From Cycas panzhihuaensis (lineage: Eukaryota > Cycadophyta), in the NCBI GenBank assembly GCA_023213395.1, contig CM041465.1:227423741-227487740 (forward strand): a stretch of 64,000 nucleotides of DNA, given 5' to 3'. A program made the position numbers and the translations under genes. A model generated the notes under the pieces. The model saw nothing but the letters and a program-made list of their open reading frames with translations, had not been told where the DNA came from and did not search any database. Positions 51,740-64,000 of this stretch are shown piece after piece; position 1 is the stretch's first letter; every line of letters starts with the position of its first letter.

Positions 51740-51951
51740 GGAAGTCTGGTCATTGATTTTGGTTGGTGATATATTTTGATTTTTTTTTTTTGTTTGTTCT
51801 TTTCTTTGTACTTTGTGTTTTAATTAAAAGGATAAAGATGGTATGGAAGTCTAGTCATTGATTTTGGTAGGTGATATATTTTGATTTTTTTTTTTTTGTT
51901 AGTTCTTTTCTTTGTACTTTGTGTTTTAATTAAAAGGATAAAGATGGCATG
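51740..51951. repeat. two-copy tandem duplication of about 105 bp
   Basis: The unit begins GGAAGTCT.GTCATTGATTTT and ends AAAGGATAAAGATGG. The copies are 51,740-51,845 and 51,846-51,951. They differ by a few substitutions and the length of an internal T run, so the duplication is recent. Confidence 0.85.
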
Positions 51952-52658
51952 GGTCTCGACTTTTTGTCCCCTCCTTCCCGCCCCCCCCTTGCCAGTTGGC
52001 ACTCTGCACCCCTTTTTTAATATATTAAATTAATTTTTAGGAAGTTTGTTGACCTCCCCTTTCCCTGATTTAACCTCTCTCTCTTTTTTCCCTTTCCATT
52101 TCCTTTTTAGCTTTTTGTTTTTTATTTGTTTTGGCTAGACAAATTATGGTTAAGTTAATTACTAATGTCTTGGTTCAATCATATATTTCCAATTATTTCA
52201 ATTTTGACATTGATTTTGTGTTTTGCCCATGTTGTATCTTTAGGTTGAGTTTCTATCATGATGTATTATTGTTATTGTTTTCCTCTTGTAGTTGTTGTGC
52301 TTACCACAAAACATCCTCGTTGCTCTTCTATTTTTGTTTTTTATTCTTTGCACTACTAATCATATTTTTGTGCATGCCATGTATGACTATTCTTATCTGC
52401 CTTATTTGTGTTCCATGTCTTTGTGAATTCATGCACATATGTTATTTCAAATTAGTTGACTTTGGCCTTTCTCATTTACATTGGTTTGCTCATGCACATT
52501 CTATTACATCATCTTGCCACAAATTATGTTTCATTTATAAATATCGTTACATTGATACCTTGTTATAGTAACTAAATGTTAATGGATCTGACATGTGTCT
52601 TGATGGTTAGGAAAATAATTAATTATTTTATTATGAATTTAAGAGTAAAAATAATAAA
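51952..52658. other. pyrimidine-rich non-coding DNA
   Basis: C/T-rich to about 52,120, then T-rich. A 145-codon frame (52,131-52,568) is made of Phe/Leu/Cys-rich residues from T-rich DNA and looks accidental. Confidence 0.5.
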
Positions 52659-52794
52659 CATTAAAGAAACTTCTAGGAAATTTAGGAAGTGCTACCCATA
52701 TCATTATTACATGAAGCTTAATGATATTACATTAAGCTTCATGTAATAATGATATGGGTAGCACTTCCTAAATTTCCTAGAAGTTTCTTTAATG
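52659..52794. repeat. perfect 65-bp inverted repeat, 6-nt loop
   Basis: Left arm 52,659-52,723, loop ATATTA 52,724-52,729, right arm 52,730-52,794. By direct reading the arms are exact reverse complements: the left starts CATTAAAGAAACTTC and the right ends GAAGTTTCTTTAATG. A perfect hairpin of this length would be lost quickly by mutation or instability, so it is either young or maintained. Candidates are a foldback/MITE-like element, an inverted duplication, or a long-hairpin small-RNA precursor. Confidence 0.93.
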
Positions 52795-53050
52795 TAATCT
52801 CTTAATGATATCTATTTTCACCTTAAAATAATTTAATTTTTTACTTTGAATTAAAAAGATTAATATATTATTTAATTTCATTGGAGTGAAAACATGGGAG
52901 TATGATTTTTTGATTTAAATTCAAGTTAAATATTGGATAGTATTTAATTCTATTAGAGGCAATATAAAAGGTAAAAATTGATTTTTAAATTGTTTTCTTT
53001 AGGTGAAATACTTGGGCCATAAGTGAAATTACAAATAAATTTTTATTGTT

Positions 53051-53330
53051 AGGACCTTGGAAAAAAGTTGGTAATTGATAATTTGGTGAGTATTTACTTT
53101 GAGAATTGTGCAAATTCTAATAGATGTGAATAAGGACCCAAATAGTTTATTTGAAATACTTGGATTAGGACTTAGAAAGAGAGGGGAATTGATAATTTGA
53201 TGAGTACACATTCTGAAGAATAAATATGTAAAATCTAATTATTATCTTAAACTCGTTGGATGTGAATAAGGATTTGAATAGTTTATTTGAAATACTTGGT
53301 TTAGGACCTTAGAAAAGAGGAGAGTTGACC
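53051..53330. repeat. diverged tandem repeat, about 116-135 bp unit
   Basis: Units start near 53,051, 53,167 and 53,302 with AGGAC.T.GAAA. Each full unit contains GAATTGATAATTTG.TGAGTA-like and TGTGAATAAGGA..AATAGTTTATTTGAAATACTTGG blocks. Copies differ by substitutions and indels. Confidence 0.7.
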
Positions 53331-53587
53331 TCATGTAAAATTGCAAGATAAATTACATGGGGTTATGCTAGTGTGAAAAGGATAAATTCTACCTTGTATC
53401 CTAACCAAGGAGAACTTAGGGTTAACAACAAGACAAAATAAAAATAACAAATGGGTAATTGATTCAAGCATCTTTAAGAAGGAAATTTCTTTCAAGATGA
53501 TGTAAAGGTAAAAAGCATTAACGAGGAAATTGTGAATAATTTTCAAAATAATTCATGCCTTTTTAGATCACGAGAAAAAACTTTATA

Positions 53588-53655
53588 GTAGCATTAAAAC
53601 TACATTGCATAACTTGATTTGTATAACAAATCAAGTTATGTATGTGTGATGCTAC
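53588..53655. repeat. imperfect hairpin
   Basis: Left arm GTAGCAT...ATAACTTGATTT pairs with AAATCAAGTTAT...ATGCTAC around a GTATAAC loop. The inner 12-13 bp and outer 7 bp are perfect; the middle has bulges. It lies 0.8 kb from the perfect inverted repeat and is unrelated in sequence. Confidence 0.65.
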
Positions 53656-55289
53656 TTGGTTAATCTTGGGAGGATTGTAAGAAATATCATGTATACATCA
53701 CAAGAGTAACGAGATTTATGTTATGAGATAAAGATCTAATGGTGGGCAAATTCAAGTTTCTCGTCAAAGTATCAATTATTCAAATGTGTATCTCGATTGT
53801 GTAGCACTCTATATTATAATATTTTGTTTTTTCTTAAATATATGATAAATTCTCCTAAAAATCTAAGTATATAGAAATTATGCACTATATTGAATTTTTC
53901 ATTGTATTATAAAAATCATGAGGTGTTGCATGGCATTATTAGTGTTATGTGGTAGTAAGAAATATAAAATATGGTAAGAGTCTTTTTTTTTCCCCTTATG
54001 TGGGGGACTATTAATTTGTTTGCACTTAATATGTGATTATGTGAAGAAAGTTGCATACATTTTTTAATTCACATTATATGATGTGTGGTGGTGGGAGAGA
54101 AAAACACGAGCTTTGTTTTAGCTATGGAAATTAAGCTTTTTTGCAATGTTAGAAATCTTATGAATGCTCTTAAGAAACTAACCATGGTTATATCATGGTG
54201 TTTTTGTTTATTGATATATTTGATATGCATTATTTAGTGTGCACTTTTATGAAAGAATTGTGCATTATTTCCACTATATTTTAGATTTTTTATGATAAAA
54301 ATTTAATGTAGAATAATAATTTTTATTTTAGTTATTTCCATTATTTTTGTCCATGTTTTCATTCCACAAAGCTTTTTTCTTTTCTTTTCTTCTTTTTTTT
54401 TTTTTTTTGTGGAATGGAGAGGGTGGTGGCACCATCTTTTATGCATATATAATGGCATTATCATTATGGAAAACATTTTCCATTCATGTATATTTAAGTA
54501 GGTTTAGTCACTATTGTATCATTTAACTTGGAAGTTAATTTTGTTATGTTGAGTTTGTATTAATTTATTCCATTATACATATTCTTTATAATTCTATGTG
54601 ACTAATCTACCATGAATAATACCATAAAAGATATCCTTTGTTATGGTTAAGGTTATTAATAATATAATACAATATTATGTATAGTGTTATAATCGAGAAT
54701 GTAGGTCTATAGTAATATATTTCATAATATTACATAATATTATAATTAAGGAGATAAACCTACGACTTATAATCGTATTTTATATATGTAAGAGGATAAG
54801 CTTATTTGAAAAATAATTTTGGTGTTTGTTTTCTACTCTTTTTCTCTAGGGAGATTTGGATATTTGGAGGTGTTCTTAATTTGAGAGTGTTATGTTCAAA
54901 GATTCTAGACATAGTAGATAGGGATAGGGATATTTGTGGCATATTATTTTTAGGATGGTTGCTATTTTTTATATGACCTTTGATTTTAGATCTTCTTCTT
55001 TTCTTGAATGTCCCTCTTCTATTGATTCTAGCTCAATGGTGAAGAGTTATTTTCTAACACATTTATGATCTAATCACCATTATTCTACACATCAAAAATA
55101 GAGGCCCTTCTTTGTTAGCATATTTTGTTCTTAGATTTTGTAACGTAGGTCTGGTTTGTGTGAGTTGAGTTGAATGGCTTAGTTACTGTTATGGGCTTTC
55201 CCTTTTGGGGTTGGAAGCATTTTTGTGTGAGCAAATGGGGTAATATAGACTTCAAATTTGGTTTCATTTAATGAGTTGATGTTGTTTTC
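53656..55289. other. AT-rich intergenic DNA
   Basis: No gene or clear repeat border seen. Confidence 0.5.
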
Positions 55290-55560
55290 ATAAATGTGGG
55301 TCAACATTGCCTTGTTGAGGTTCAAGGGCTCTTGTATGAAAATGTTAGCCTAGATTTCCATAATTAGGCTGTGAATATATAGTTGAACCAATTTGTGTAC
55401 AAGAGTATCTTGCATTATATATACCAACTTGGTAAATGAGGTGTTGTATTCTTCCATTAATCCCATTTACTTCAACTTTCTAAGCTCATAATAGTAATTA
55501 TGATTTGTGATTGTCTTAAACGTTTTTAGGAATAATGTCATAAATATTCTCCAGGATGGC
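55290..55560 (-). pseudogene. Ty3-type gag fragment
   Basis: Minus strand reads YDYYELRKLK, a stop, MGLMEEYNTSFTKLVYIM, then QDTLVHKLVQLYIHSLIMEI, a stop, then NLNKAMLTHIYEN. The F/Y..L.Q..SV.EY...F..L pattern is that of the plant Ty3 retrotransposon gag domain. No LTRs were found around it, so it is an orphan fragment of an old element. Confidence 0.5.
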
Positions 55561-57542
55561 GATTGAGTCTAATATTGGGCTTTATGTAGGATTTCTCACC
55601 ATTCACATGTTATGTCATTTAGGTGTAGTGTAGGCAATTGTACTTATTCTTTATTTTTAATTTCCTTGGTCCATGTGTCTTTTACTTGACACTTAAACTT
55701 TGGTTCACAACTTTATTTAGTTTTTTTCTTTCTTTGTGATTGTATGGATTGTTGGCAATTAAAATAATGCATGAAATTTTATTTTTTATTTTTTAGATGT
55801 TTAATTTTAGTAATCATTTAAATATCTTTTGGTGGATTCATTTGTGAGATTTGTTTGGAATTGTGTTGGTTTTTAGCCCATGGTTGCCTTTTATATGTCA
55901 ATTTTTATTGTATAACTGATGATTGATTCTTTTATTCGTAGAATTTGACAATTATTTTGTTTGGTTTCCATGATTATTAATTTTCCTAATATTTGTTTTA
56001 GAGTGATTTATGAGCGCATGTGATGTTTGTAATGCCTTGTGGACTTCTCAAATTGGCCTTGGTGCTTGGTCATTTCTTTAGTGCTTATTATGATGATGAC
56101 AATGTAAATTTGATTTCACAGGGTATTTTTTATAGTTATGAGCTAAATTTTATTGTTATTATTTGGTAGGTTTGTTAATGACTTTTAGTGTATATGATTG
56201 TGAAGTTTCAATCATTAAAATATAAAGGAATTCAACTCCAATTGGGTCATCTATATATTCATTTTGTAGCCCTTTAAGTTGGGATCCCAATGAGATTGTT
56301 AGTGCTAAAAATTGATTCCTTATAAAAAAGTAGTAAAAATTGATTCTTTATATGAAAGTTATGACTAATTTAGTGTTGATAATTGGTATATTTAAAAAGT
56401 TCAACAAAAAATTGTGTGGTGGCCCCTTTTTGAAGCGATTTTCAATCACATGAAAAAGACAATATGACCATGACTAGTGATTTTGGAGGGGTGGGACTTT
56501 TATTTCAAATTCAATTTAACTCAATAATATTATTTGTTATTAACTTTAGGAAAAAAAGAAAAAAATATTAAAATTAGATTATTGTGATTACAATTGTTTT
56601 GTGTTGTTGTTTTAAGGTCCAACATAGTTCATAACTCTCATTTATGACTTATTCTAATTGTTGGGATCTTAGTGGACCTCTAAATTTTAATTTCTTTAAA
56701 TTATTTGTTTGACTTCTTTAATTATGCAAGGTGCCAATGTTAATCTAGGTCACATGGATTTGAATCAAATGTCAAGCCAAAGAGACAATGATACTTGTAA
56801 GTGAATTGTGATTTTATCAAATGTTTAAGAAGGGATGCTTGCAAATAAGGAATGTAGGAAGATATTATACATAAGAAGATATAAATAAACATATATATTA
56901 ATGTAGGAAGATAAAAAGATACATAGATGTAGGAAGATATATCAGTGTTAAAAAAAAGGAGGCACCTATAAAGACTATGGGTTGTGGCTATTGATTATAA
57001 TGGGTTTCTTAAATAATGGGTAAATGATTAGAGGACAAATGATTGATGAACAATATTTTGAAGGGTACTAGGATAGAATTAAGCTCTATTTGTTCAATTG
57101 AAACTAGGATGGAGAATGATATCGGAAAACAATATAAGATAACAATGAAAATAAAGGTTGATAATATGGAGGAGAGGCTAAGGTAGTAGGATCAAGGGCT
57201 TTCATACCACTTATTATGAACCAATGTTCAAAATGTGGAAGCAAGCACATGATCACAAAGAAAACACCAAAGTGTCTTAATAGTTTAAAATGCCAATAAT
57301 TGATTAATTAAATTAATGATTAATTGTACACTATTAATGCATGTATTTGTATGTCTTTTAGCGTCTTTTTAAAAAAGACATAACTCTTCAATATAACTTT
57401 ATAATGATTAATTAATTATGGATTAAATTCATAATATGATGAGTATAAAATTTTCACACCTTTTAATTAATGGGCTTTAGCGTGCAAATGACCATGACTA
57501 CGTAAATTTTTTGACTTAAATAATTTCTTTTGACAAGAAAGG

Positions 57543-57573
<31 letters not shown>

Positions 57574-59096
57574 ACCATTTTTTGTTTTTTTTTAAGGTCT
57601 TGAAGAGATTAAAACCTAGAGCTTTTTTGCATTTTCCCTCCTCCCATTATAGGTTTACATTATGTCAATAATTATAGGTTTACATTATGTCAATAATATA
57701 TCATAGGGTTACATTATGTCAATATATCATAAAGTATTTAGAACCAATAACAATACATAAATGTGCCTAAAAAAATTAAGGAAAACTCATAAAAATGATT
57801 TTTGAAAGGTTTCACTTATTTTTTTTCAAATTACAAAAAAAAAATTCAAATAACTAGTCATTATATAAGTAGATGAGCTAGCTTTTAGAAATTGGACTCC
57901 AAGTAATAAAATTGCATCGAAAAATGTGAGCATTGGTATAAAATATGAGCGTTTTCTTCATATTTTGTAGGGGGCATCTATGGATTTCATTTGCTTCTTT
58001 AATGGCATTTCATCTTCATCAACAAAATGACAAGGAAAAGGGTAGGCTTTAAGGGTGTTTTTGTGTGTTTTGCTTCAACATTTTTTTCTAGTTTCTTTTC
58101 TTAGTATCCTTCTAATATTTGAACGTATCCTTCTAATATTTGAACTTCTAATTGAGACCTACATCATTGTCGATAACATTTTAAGTTTGAGCATAATAAT
58201 GCGTGCTTGACAGATGGTCTTTATCATGTAATGAGAGGAGGTTGATTTATATATTGATTTTGAAAACAAAGATTATCAAGGGTGGCTATTTGTCAATGGT
58301 AAACTTTCAACCTAGCCCTCAAGAAATGGATACTTTTATAATTGCCTTTTAGTTTTATCATTAACAAAGTTCCTATTTGATTTATTGTTAAACTCCATAC
58401 GAAATTACTGATGATCATTGGGAAGTCAGATCATAGGAAATGGGCTACTCCTATAATTACTTCTTAGTTTCACAATCATTAATTTTTCCATCAACAACCT
58501 CTTTATAGGAGAAATCACAATCTTTTTATCAAACTTTGATTATGTATCAAATTCACATACAAAATACTTTGTTGTGTAAATAGGGGATCTGGAAAGAGCT
58601 CTAGTTGCATCTATCATCTTTATAATATTGGTTTTGATACTATCACCATGCCCCTCAATTTTGTAATCAACTTAGGCACCTTATACTTGTAGAAAACATC
58701 ATAATGATTTAGGGTTTGATGAAGCACTTGTTGTAGAGGAGATTTAGACCTTTACAAACATCTAATATTTCATTGCTATTTAGAATTTTTGTTCCTCCTT
58801 ATTTTTAGCTAAACAATTTTGGCCATTCAGTGAAAAATAATTTTACAAATATTTTTCCTTCTTTGTTTTGTATTGAGATCCTTGTGGGTTACCTTACAAT
58901 AGTCAATTTCTTTGATAACTTAAGAAACAACATCAACATGCTTTTAAATATTATCTTATAATTTTTTAAGTTTTACACATGTATTTTTTTTCTTTAAGAG
59001 GAGATGATTATATTTGTAGGGTGATTGGGGTTGCATATGTAGATTTTTAAACATCGTCTCCTTGTTTACAACATAGGGTTGAAAGCCTTCAACAAA

Positions 59097-59131
<35 letters not shown>

Positions 59132-59754
59132 TTTTTGTAATTGAAATTAAAAAAACATGAAGCATGAAATCATGACCCATAATGGAAATGTACATGTCTT
59201 TTAGGTTCATATGTATAAAAACATAGATCACAAGAATATCTTTAAAGCACTAAATCTACAATTTTCACTATAAAATTTCACTCATATGTAGCTCTAAACT
59301 TTCCCTAAAATTATGTATATTTTTTAGAAAAAATGCAAATCTCAAATGCATTTTGTAAGTGTTTCTAATAATCACTTTCAAAGACATAAAATTGGTTACA
59401 TAGAGACATTAACCTTTCGAAAAAAATGGTTTTAAAATAGTTGGAAATAAAAAGTTTTAACATGCTTAAAGATCAAACCATGGAGCTCTAATATCAAAAT
59501 GTTAGGTATGTGTTTAATACCACTTGTTCAATTTGAGGCTAAGCTATGATATGTTATGCAATGTGAAAATTAAGGATCAATAATGGATTCAACAAAAAAT
59601 AAACATGAGATGTGATGAACAAAAAATACAACAATGAAATATATATACAATAATATATATAATGAATATAGGTGAAAAAATGGTCAAATTTTAAATTGTT
59701 CAATATAATCATGTATATATTTATAGAATATATTTATTTCAAGTAAAAGAATTT
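55561..59754. other. AT-rich intergenic DNA with simple repeats
   Basis: No gene seen. Contains (CT)n tracts at 57,542-57,571 and 59,100-59,129. A three-copy repeat of about 25-30 bp with core GGTTTACATTATGTCAATA lies at 57,649-57,726. A 23-bp duplication of GTATCCTTCTAATATTTGAAC is near 58,105-58,147. Confidence 0.6.
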
Positions 59755-60342
59755 AAAGTTAATTATTATGCATTTGACTATATCCTTTAAGATATTTATA
59801 ATATAATAATTATGAGCGTGTGTGGGAAAGAGTGAGGGGGATTTGGTACAATATTGTATGTAATTGAATATTATATCTAACAATTTATAATATAAAAATA
59901 ATTTGGTAATCAAATTTTAAGGATTTACAAAGTATATTATACAAAAAAATAAAGTTAATTATTATGCATTTGAATATATCCTTTAAGATATTTATAATTT
60001 AATAATTATAAGCGTGTGTGGGAAAGAGTGAGGGGGATTTGGTACAATATTATATGTAATTGAATATTGTATCTAACAATTTATAATATAAAAATAGTTT
60101 GGTAATCAAATTTTAAGGATTTGCAAAGTATATTATACAAAAAAATAAAGTTAATTATTATGCATTTGAATATATCCTTTAAGATATTTATAATTTAATA
60201 ATTATAAGTGTGTGTGGGAAAGAGTGAGGGGGATATGGTACAATATTGTATGTAATTGAATATTGTATCTAAAAATTTATAATATAAAAATAGTTTGGTA
60301 ATCAAATTTTAAGGATTTACAAAGTATATTATACAAAAAAAT
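59755..60342. repeat. tandem array, three copies of 196 bp
   Basis: Units start at 59,755, 59,951 and 60,147 with AAAGTTAATTATTATGCATT and end with TATTATACAAAAAAAT. By eye the copies are well over 95% identical. The unit contains the only G-rich run, GTGTGTGGGAAAGAGTGAGG. 196 bp is within the size range of plant satellite monomers, but only three copies are present. Confidence 0.92.
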
Positions 60343-60543
60343 ATAATGCTAAACGATGATTACCTATATTTTAAGATACATAAAAATCTTTAAGGTGAAT
60401 ATAACACAATATAAGACACAAAAATATGATGGGGACCATGAAAACAAAATTATTGTTACACACACACACACATATTATAAGACATAAAAATATGACCCAC
60501 TTTTGTTGTCTCATATTAAGTTGTATTTGTTAAAATACTGAAG

Positions 60544-60823
60544 TGTTAGAGAAATTTAAGGAAATATTTTAGGTAATGCATATTCAATGATGTAGGCCAC
60601 AAATATGGTGGATTCGACTTGAAAGACAAAAGTCTAATATAAATAGAGTTTTATATTATCATTTGTATATTATGTTGTAACATTGTCAGTTACTTATCAA
60701 GTCAATAAAATGAAGGTATCTTATGATACCATTTATGATCTTGATATTACACTCTATTATTTAGTCATTATTATTCTATCTATTATTGCTTTGATCATAA
60801 TATTAGAGCATGTAAATTTAATA
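60544..60823 (+). repeat. isolated LTR with primer-binding site
   Basis: TGTTAGAGAAATTTAAGG opens the segment. A TATA-like TAATATAAATAGAG lies at about 60,635-60,650, and AATAAAATGAAGG may be a polyadenylation region. Immediately after (from 60,824) comes TGGTATTAGAAATTGTGC, one base away from the initiator-Met primer-binding site TGGTATCAGA. It is therefore the 5' LTR of an otherwise decayed plus-strand copia-like element. Confidence 0.6.
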
Positions 60824-62267
60824 TGGTATTAGAAATTGTGCAAGAATTTTAACAAGATATTAGAGCTAGACTATGACAATGAATTGTAAGTGAGCTAGTT
60901 TGAAAACCAAGGTGAAGTGAGAGCCAATTTGACAGTGAAATGAGAGACTAGGTTACTAGGCAGTGAATTATTAGAACTACAGTGAAAACTCCGTACATTT
61001 ATCAATTAAGGTGATTCTATTTACATGTGATTCTATTTACTAGTTATGTTATTTATTTTCTATTGTGATTGTGGAGGTGTTTTTCAAATTGCTACTATTG
61101 AGTTATACATGTTATATCAAGGTTTGGTGAAACTCTAACTTGTGGACGTACCTATAAAGGTGTATGAGAAGTGTTTTGGTGTCGTTCAATTATATTTTAT
61201 GAAGGTCGTTAAGTATTGATTGAAGGTCCATTTGAAACCCTATTTAGATCTATTTCCTTATTCTGTTCGTTTCTATTTGAGAGCTAGTTTAAGTTAGTTT
61301 GATCTTTTTGTGGAGTCCATTCCACCTCGTTTGAGACTGTTTTGGTCCATCCTACATATACATCTATTTTTTATTTTTCCCTGTTTATTTGGGATTGCCA
61401 TTAGAGACCATAGAGATATCCTACATCTCTCATTTGTGGAATTTTACTTCCCCGAAGAAGATCTATAATTGTAGAAGTTTTTTTTTTTTTCATTATGCCA
61501 TTAAGCCATATACTGTTTGTGCATATCTACTCATCGTCATTACATTGTTGCTACGCCTTTGAAGACATTGTTTGAGTCACCATAGTCTACCTATTGTATG
61601 CATGATTGATGCCTGAACTATTGATTATTACATCATTGCATCCTCTTGCTCCATTTTTAGTTGTAATTGTCCTGTATTAAGAAGTTACACAAATCCACCA
61701 TCTTGAATACTACTGCATTATTTGATTGCGAAGAGATCTCCACTTGTGTGATTTACATCCTAAGTGTGAAGACCACTCATCCATGGAGATTTTACACTAT
61801 GGGTGAGTAATAATCAAGTAGTCGTAAGCTATATTTGTTATGTTGGCCATTGTATGTCTGTGATTGCGATATGTCCATTTGTGAAGCCCACCATGATCAT
61901 CATGCGAGGATTATTTTCCCTGTTCATACCGTATCCACACTCATCGAAGATTTGTCATCATATGAATTAAAGCCACCACTAGTTTCTATTAATTCTTGCA
62001 ATTCAAACTCACTCATTGCAAGATCTATATATTTTTGTCTTCCAATCATACATAATTGATTGATTGAAATATTGACTACAATTTAGTGAATTACATCGAA
62101 TCTTGATGTTAAATGATCAATTAAGGAGGTTTGTGCAAATGTATTTATGTAGTTGAATTTTTTAATATAGGATATTTTTTAAAATGTATTGATCAAATTA
62201 AATCAGATTGGATGATTGTTTGAAGTTAGCTAGCCCCCTAATACGATAGACCCTAGTTATATGGAGA
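60824..62267 (+). other. decayed internal region after the LTR
   Basis: No retroelement domain recognised; a 74-codon frame at 61,835-62,059 has no known match. Probably the leader of the element whose LTR precedes it. Confidence 0.35.

Positions 62268-62331
<64 letters not shown>
62268..62331. repeat. (TA)n microsatellite
   Basis: Uninterrupted TA units for about 60 bases, ending in TAGATAAAG. Confidence 0.98.
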
Positions 62332-62334
<3 letters not shown>

Positions 62335-62639
62335 TAAAGTAAAAGTAGATATCATTAATTTCTAAATTTAAATGTAGTACAAGATGATAAAGAGTCCATG
62401 AATCAAGTGAATGTACTTGCCTAATATTTTACATGCAACGCGCTCAAGATAGTAGAGTCAATATGGAGGATTTTTTTAAGTTTTTTATGGAGAGAAATAA
62501 AACAAGAATTGTGGGATAGCCATAACAGAATTTCTTTCCTTATACGCCTAAAAGTTTGATTAAAGGACAAGATTACATTTTGGAAATAAGTTGTGGTATG
62601 AATTTTTTAAATTTCATGTAGAATAGTCTTGAAAAAAAG

Positions 62640-64000
62640 AAACTAGAGGTCTATCAAATGCCATAAGGGTACAAACCAAACATATGCCATTATCCAACTC
62701 CATTTACTTAACCAATAATAAAGAGACAAGTGACCATCTTGAATTTCAATGAAACCTTGGTCTAGATTAAAGATATGAAAGATGGTGTATCAACTGTCCT
62801 AGACTGGAGGACATTACCACTAAATGCGATCAAAGTTATCATTCTGAGCACTGCATACTAGATAGTAAGATTAATGACTCATATTCTACCGATCCCAAGT
62901 GTCCTAGAAGATGAAAGCCTTGCGCAGGATCCTCCAGTGAAGCACGCTATGTTTAGACTGTGTTTGATTCTACCATATCCATCCCCATGCGGTTTAAATA
63001 TGAACATGTCTGTACTGTTGGCTATGTAATAGGTAGTAGAATTTTTTGGACCCGAACACTCAACCCCTGGAGAGAAACTTTAGTCCTTCCTCCTCCTCTA
63101 ATTATTTTAAAGCAATAAGAGGGTCCACTTGCTATGTGAAAAAATTGAATCTATTAACCATTTACAAGTACATAGGTTTAGGTTGAGGGTTAAGCTCTAT
63201 CATGAGATCAATGAAATTCTTCCAACAAAGCTGATCAAAATTGTAAAACTGAGCCACAATATGCCAATTATGAGAGTTAAAAAACTGAGCTAAAGGTGCA
63301 AACTTCTCTTAACTAACTAGTGAAGGAAACCTTGGAGGCAATCTCTTATGGTCCAAAAGTTGACTTGAATGCTAGTTGATCCTGGAGAATATATAGTATT
63401 TTAGTGAAGATTGCTCCAAACTGGCATCATATGATTCCAAATTATGGATCCTTTGTTTAAATAGTTAGGAGAAGCTAGTTGTTGTTTAGTAAAATATGCA
63501 AAACAATACTTCCTAGTTGTTGTTTAATAAAATATGCAAAACAATACTTCCTCCTAATAATACGGGTCCATTTATCATTCTTTATGTTTTATAAGTTTCA
63601 CAATTGCTTAACTTCTCTCACTTTTTCCATGATAAAAGGATTTTTGAGGCCAAGGCCACCTTAACCCTTGTGATTCAAAATCGTGCTCCATTCCACTAAG
63701 TAAAATGTCTTTACTTCACTTGACCATGGTTTCTAGAGAAATCTTATGAACAAACTCTGTATTGATAAAAGCACTACTTTGAGAACTTAAATGATGGAAA
63801 TTGGATAATTTGGCATTTGGGACAAAGTTGATTCTATTAAGCCCCGTCTACCTGCTATGTTAAGAGATCTAGTTGGCCAAGTATCAAACTTCTTCTTGAT
63901 TTTTGGAATATAGGGATGTGCATCGGAAATTTTTAATCCGGAAAAGTCCATAGGGATGCCTAAGAATTTGGAGATCGTAGATCTTGGAGCAATTATAACT
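62640..64000 (-). pseudogene. LINE (L1-like) reverse transcriptase C-terminus, runs off the window
   Basis: On the minus strand from 64,000 the frame reads RSTISKFLGIPMDFSGLKIS, then KKKFDTWPTRSLNIAGRRGL, then IESTLSQMPNYPIS. Near 63,660-63,640 comes GGLGLKNPF. FLG[IV]P, W..R.LS.AGR..LI.S.L...P.Y and GGLG[LV]. are the post-active-site blocks of plant L1-type LINE reverse transcriptase. Further down, KHSVLHWRILRKAFIF (about 62,945-62,900) resembles the zinc-binding RT C-terminal region that follows. Many stops and frameshifts. A 38-bp tandem duplication (63,475-63,550) lies inside. The RT active site would be right of the window. Confidence 0.65.

Noticed and set aside
52131-52568. 145-codon hydrophobic frame that could look like a membrane protein
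   Set aside because: Built of Phe/Leu/Cys/Ile codons from T-rich DNA, no start context, no homology pattern, and no conserved motif. Most likely chance.

Overview
The window looks like intergenic DNA from a land plant with a large, repeat-rich genome. The evidence is nested LTR retrotransposons of plant Ty3 and Ty1 lineages, a plant L1-like LINE remnant, canonical GT-AG introns, and a single small intron-containing nuclear gene. The old, stop-riddled nested elements and one gene in 64 kb would suit a gymnosperm. That is inference, and no sequence here fixes the species.

Layout. (1) Bases 1-16,306 are a minus-strand, gag-only LTR element (element A) split by a 14.4-kb plus-strand Ty3 element (Gypsy-1, 929-15,351). 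Gypsy-1 has 2.75-kb LTRs, gag, a protease with a DNSS active site, the C-terminal end of integrase, an antisense intron-containing gene with a plant-mobile-domain-like motif, and a second, separate RNase H next to the 3' LTR. Its reverse transcriptase, first RNase H and integrase core are missing. (2) 16,307-16,720 is a compound microsatellite, followed by a short coding-like remnant. (3) 17,516-27,808 is an old minus-strand Ty1/copia element (Copia-1) with all domains present but broken. Its 5' LTR is split by a 2.7-kb non-autonomous LTR element (element B, 24,879-27,590) with a near-matching 5-bp target duplication. (4) About 28,000-37,975 is a minus-strand relative of Gypsy-1 (Gypsy-2). Its 5' LTR holds a 3.5-kb AT/GT/GTAT microsatellite. 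(5) 38,389-43,276 is a plus-strand copia element (Copia-2) with a perfect ATAAT target duplication. It carries an unrecognised antisense gene-like fragment in its leader and an internal deletion joining gag to the end of reverse transcriptase. (6) 43,277-47,200 is AT-rich DNA with one probable solo LTR. (7) About 47,600-50,200 holds the only convincing host gene: a six-exon small J-domain co-chaperone, with a heat-shock-like promoter and several upstream ORFs. (8) 50,300-64,000 is AT-rich and gene-poor. It contains a 105-bp tandem duplication, a perfect 65-bp inverted repeat with a 6-nt loop, a 3 x 196-bp tandem array, a gag remnant, an isolated LTR with primer-binding site, and a LINE remnant running off the right edge.

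The features most worth a second look are the antisense spliced gene inside Gypsy-1 and the RT-less structure shared by both Gypsy copies. The microsatellite that appears to have grown from a short tract in the LTR, the perfect hairpin at 52.7 kb, and the AUG-stop elements upstream of the J-protein also deserve checking.
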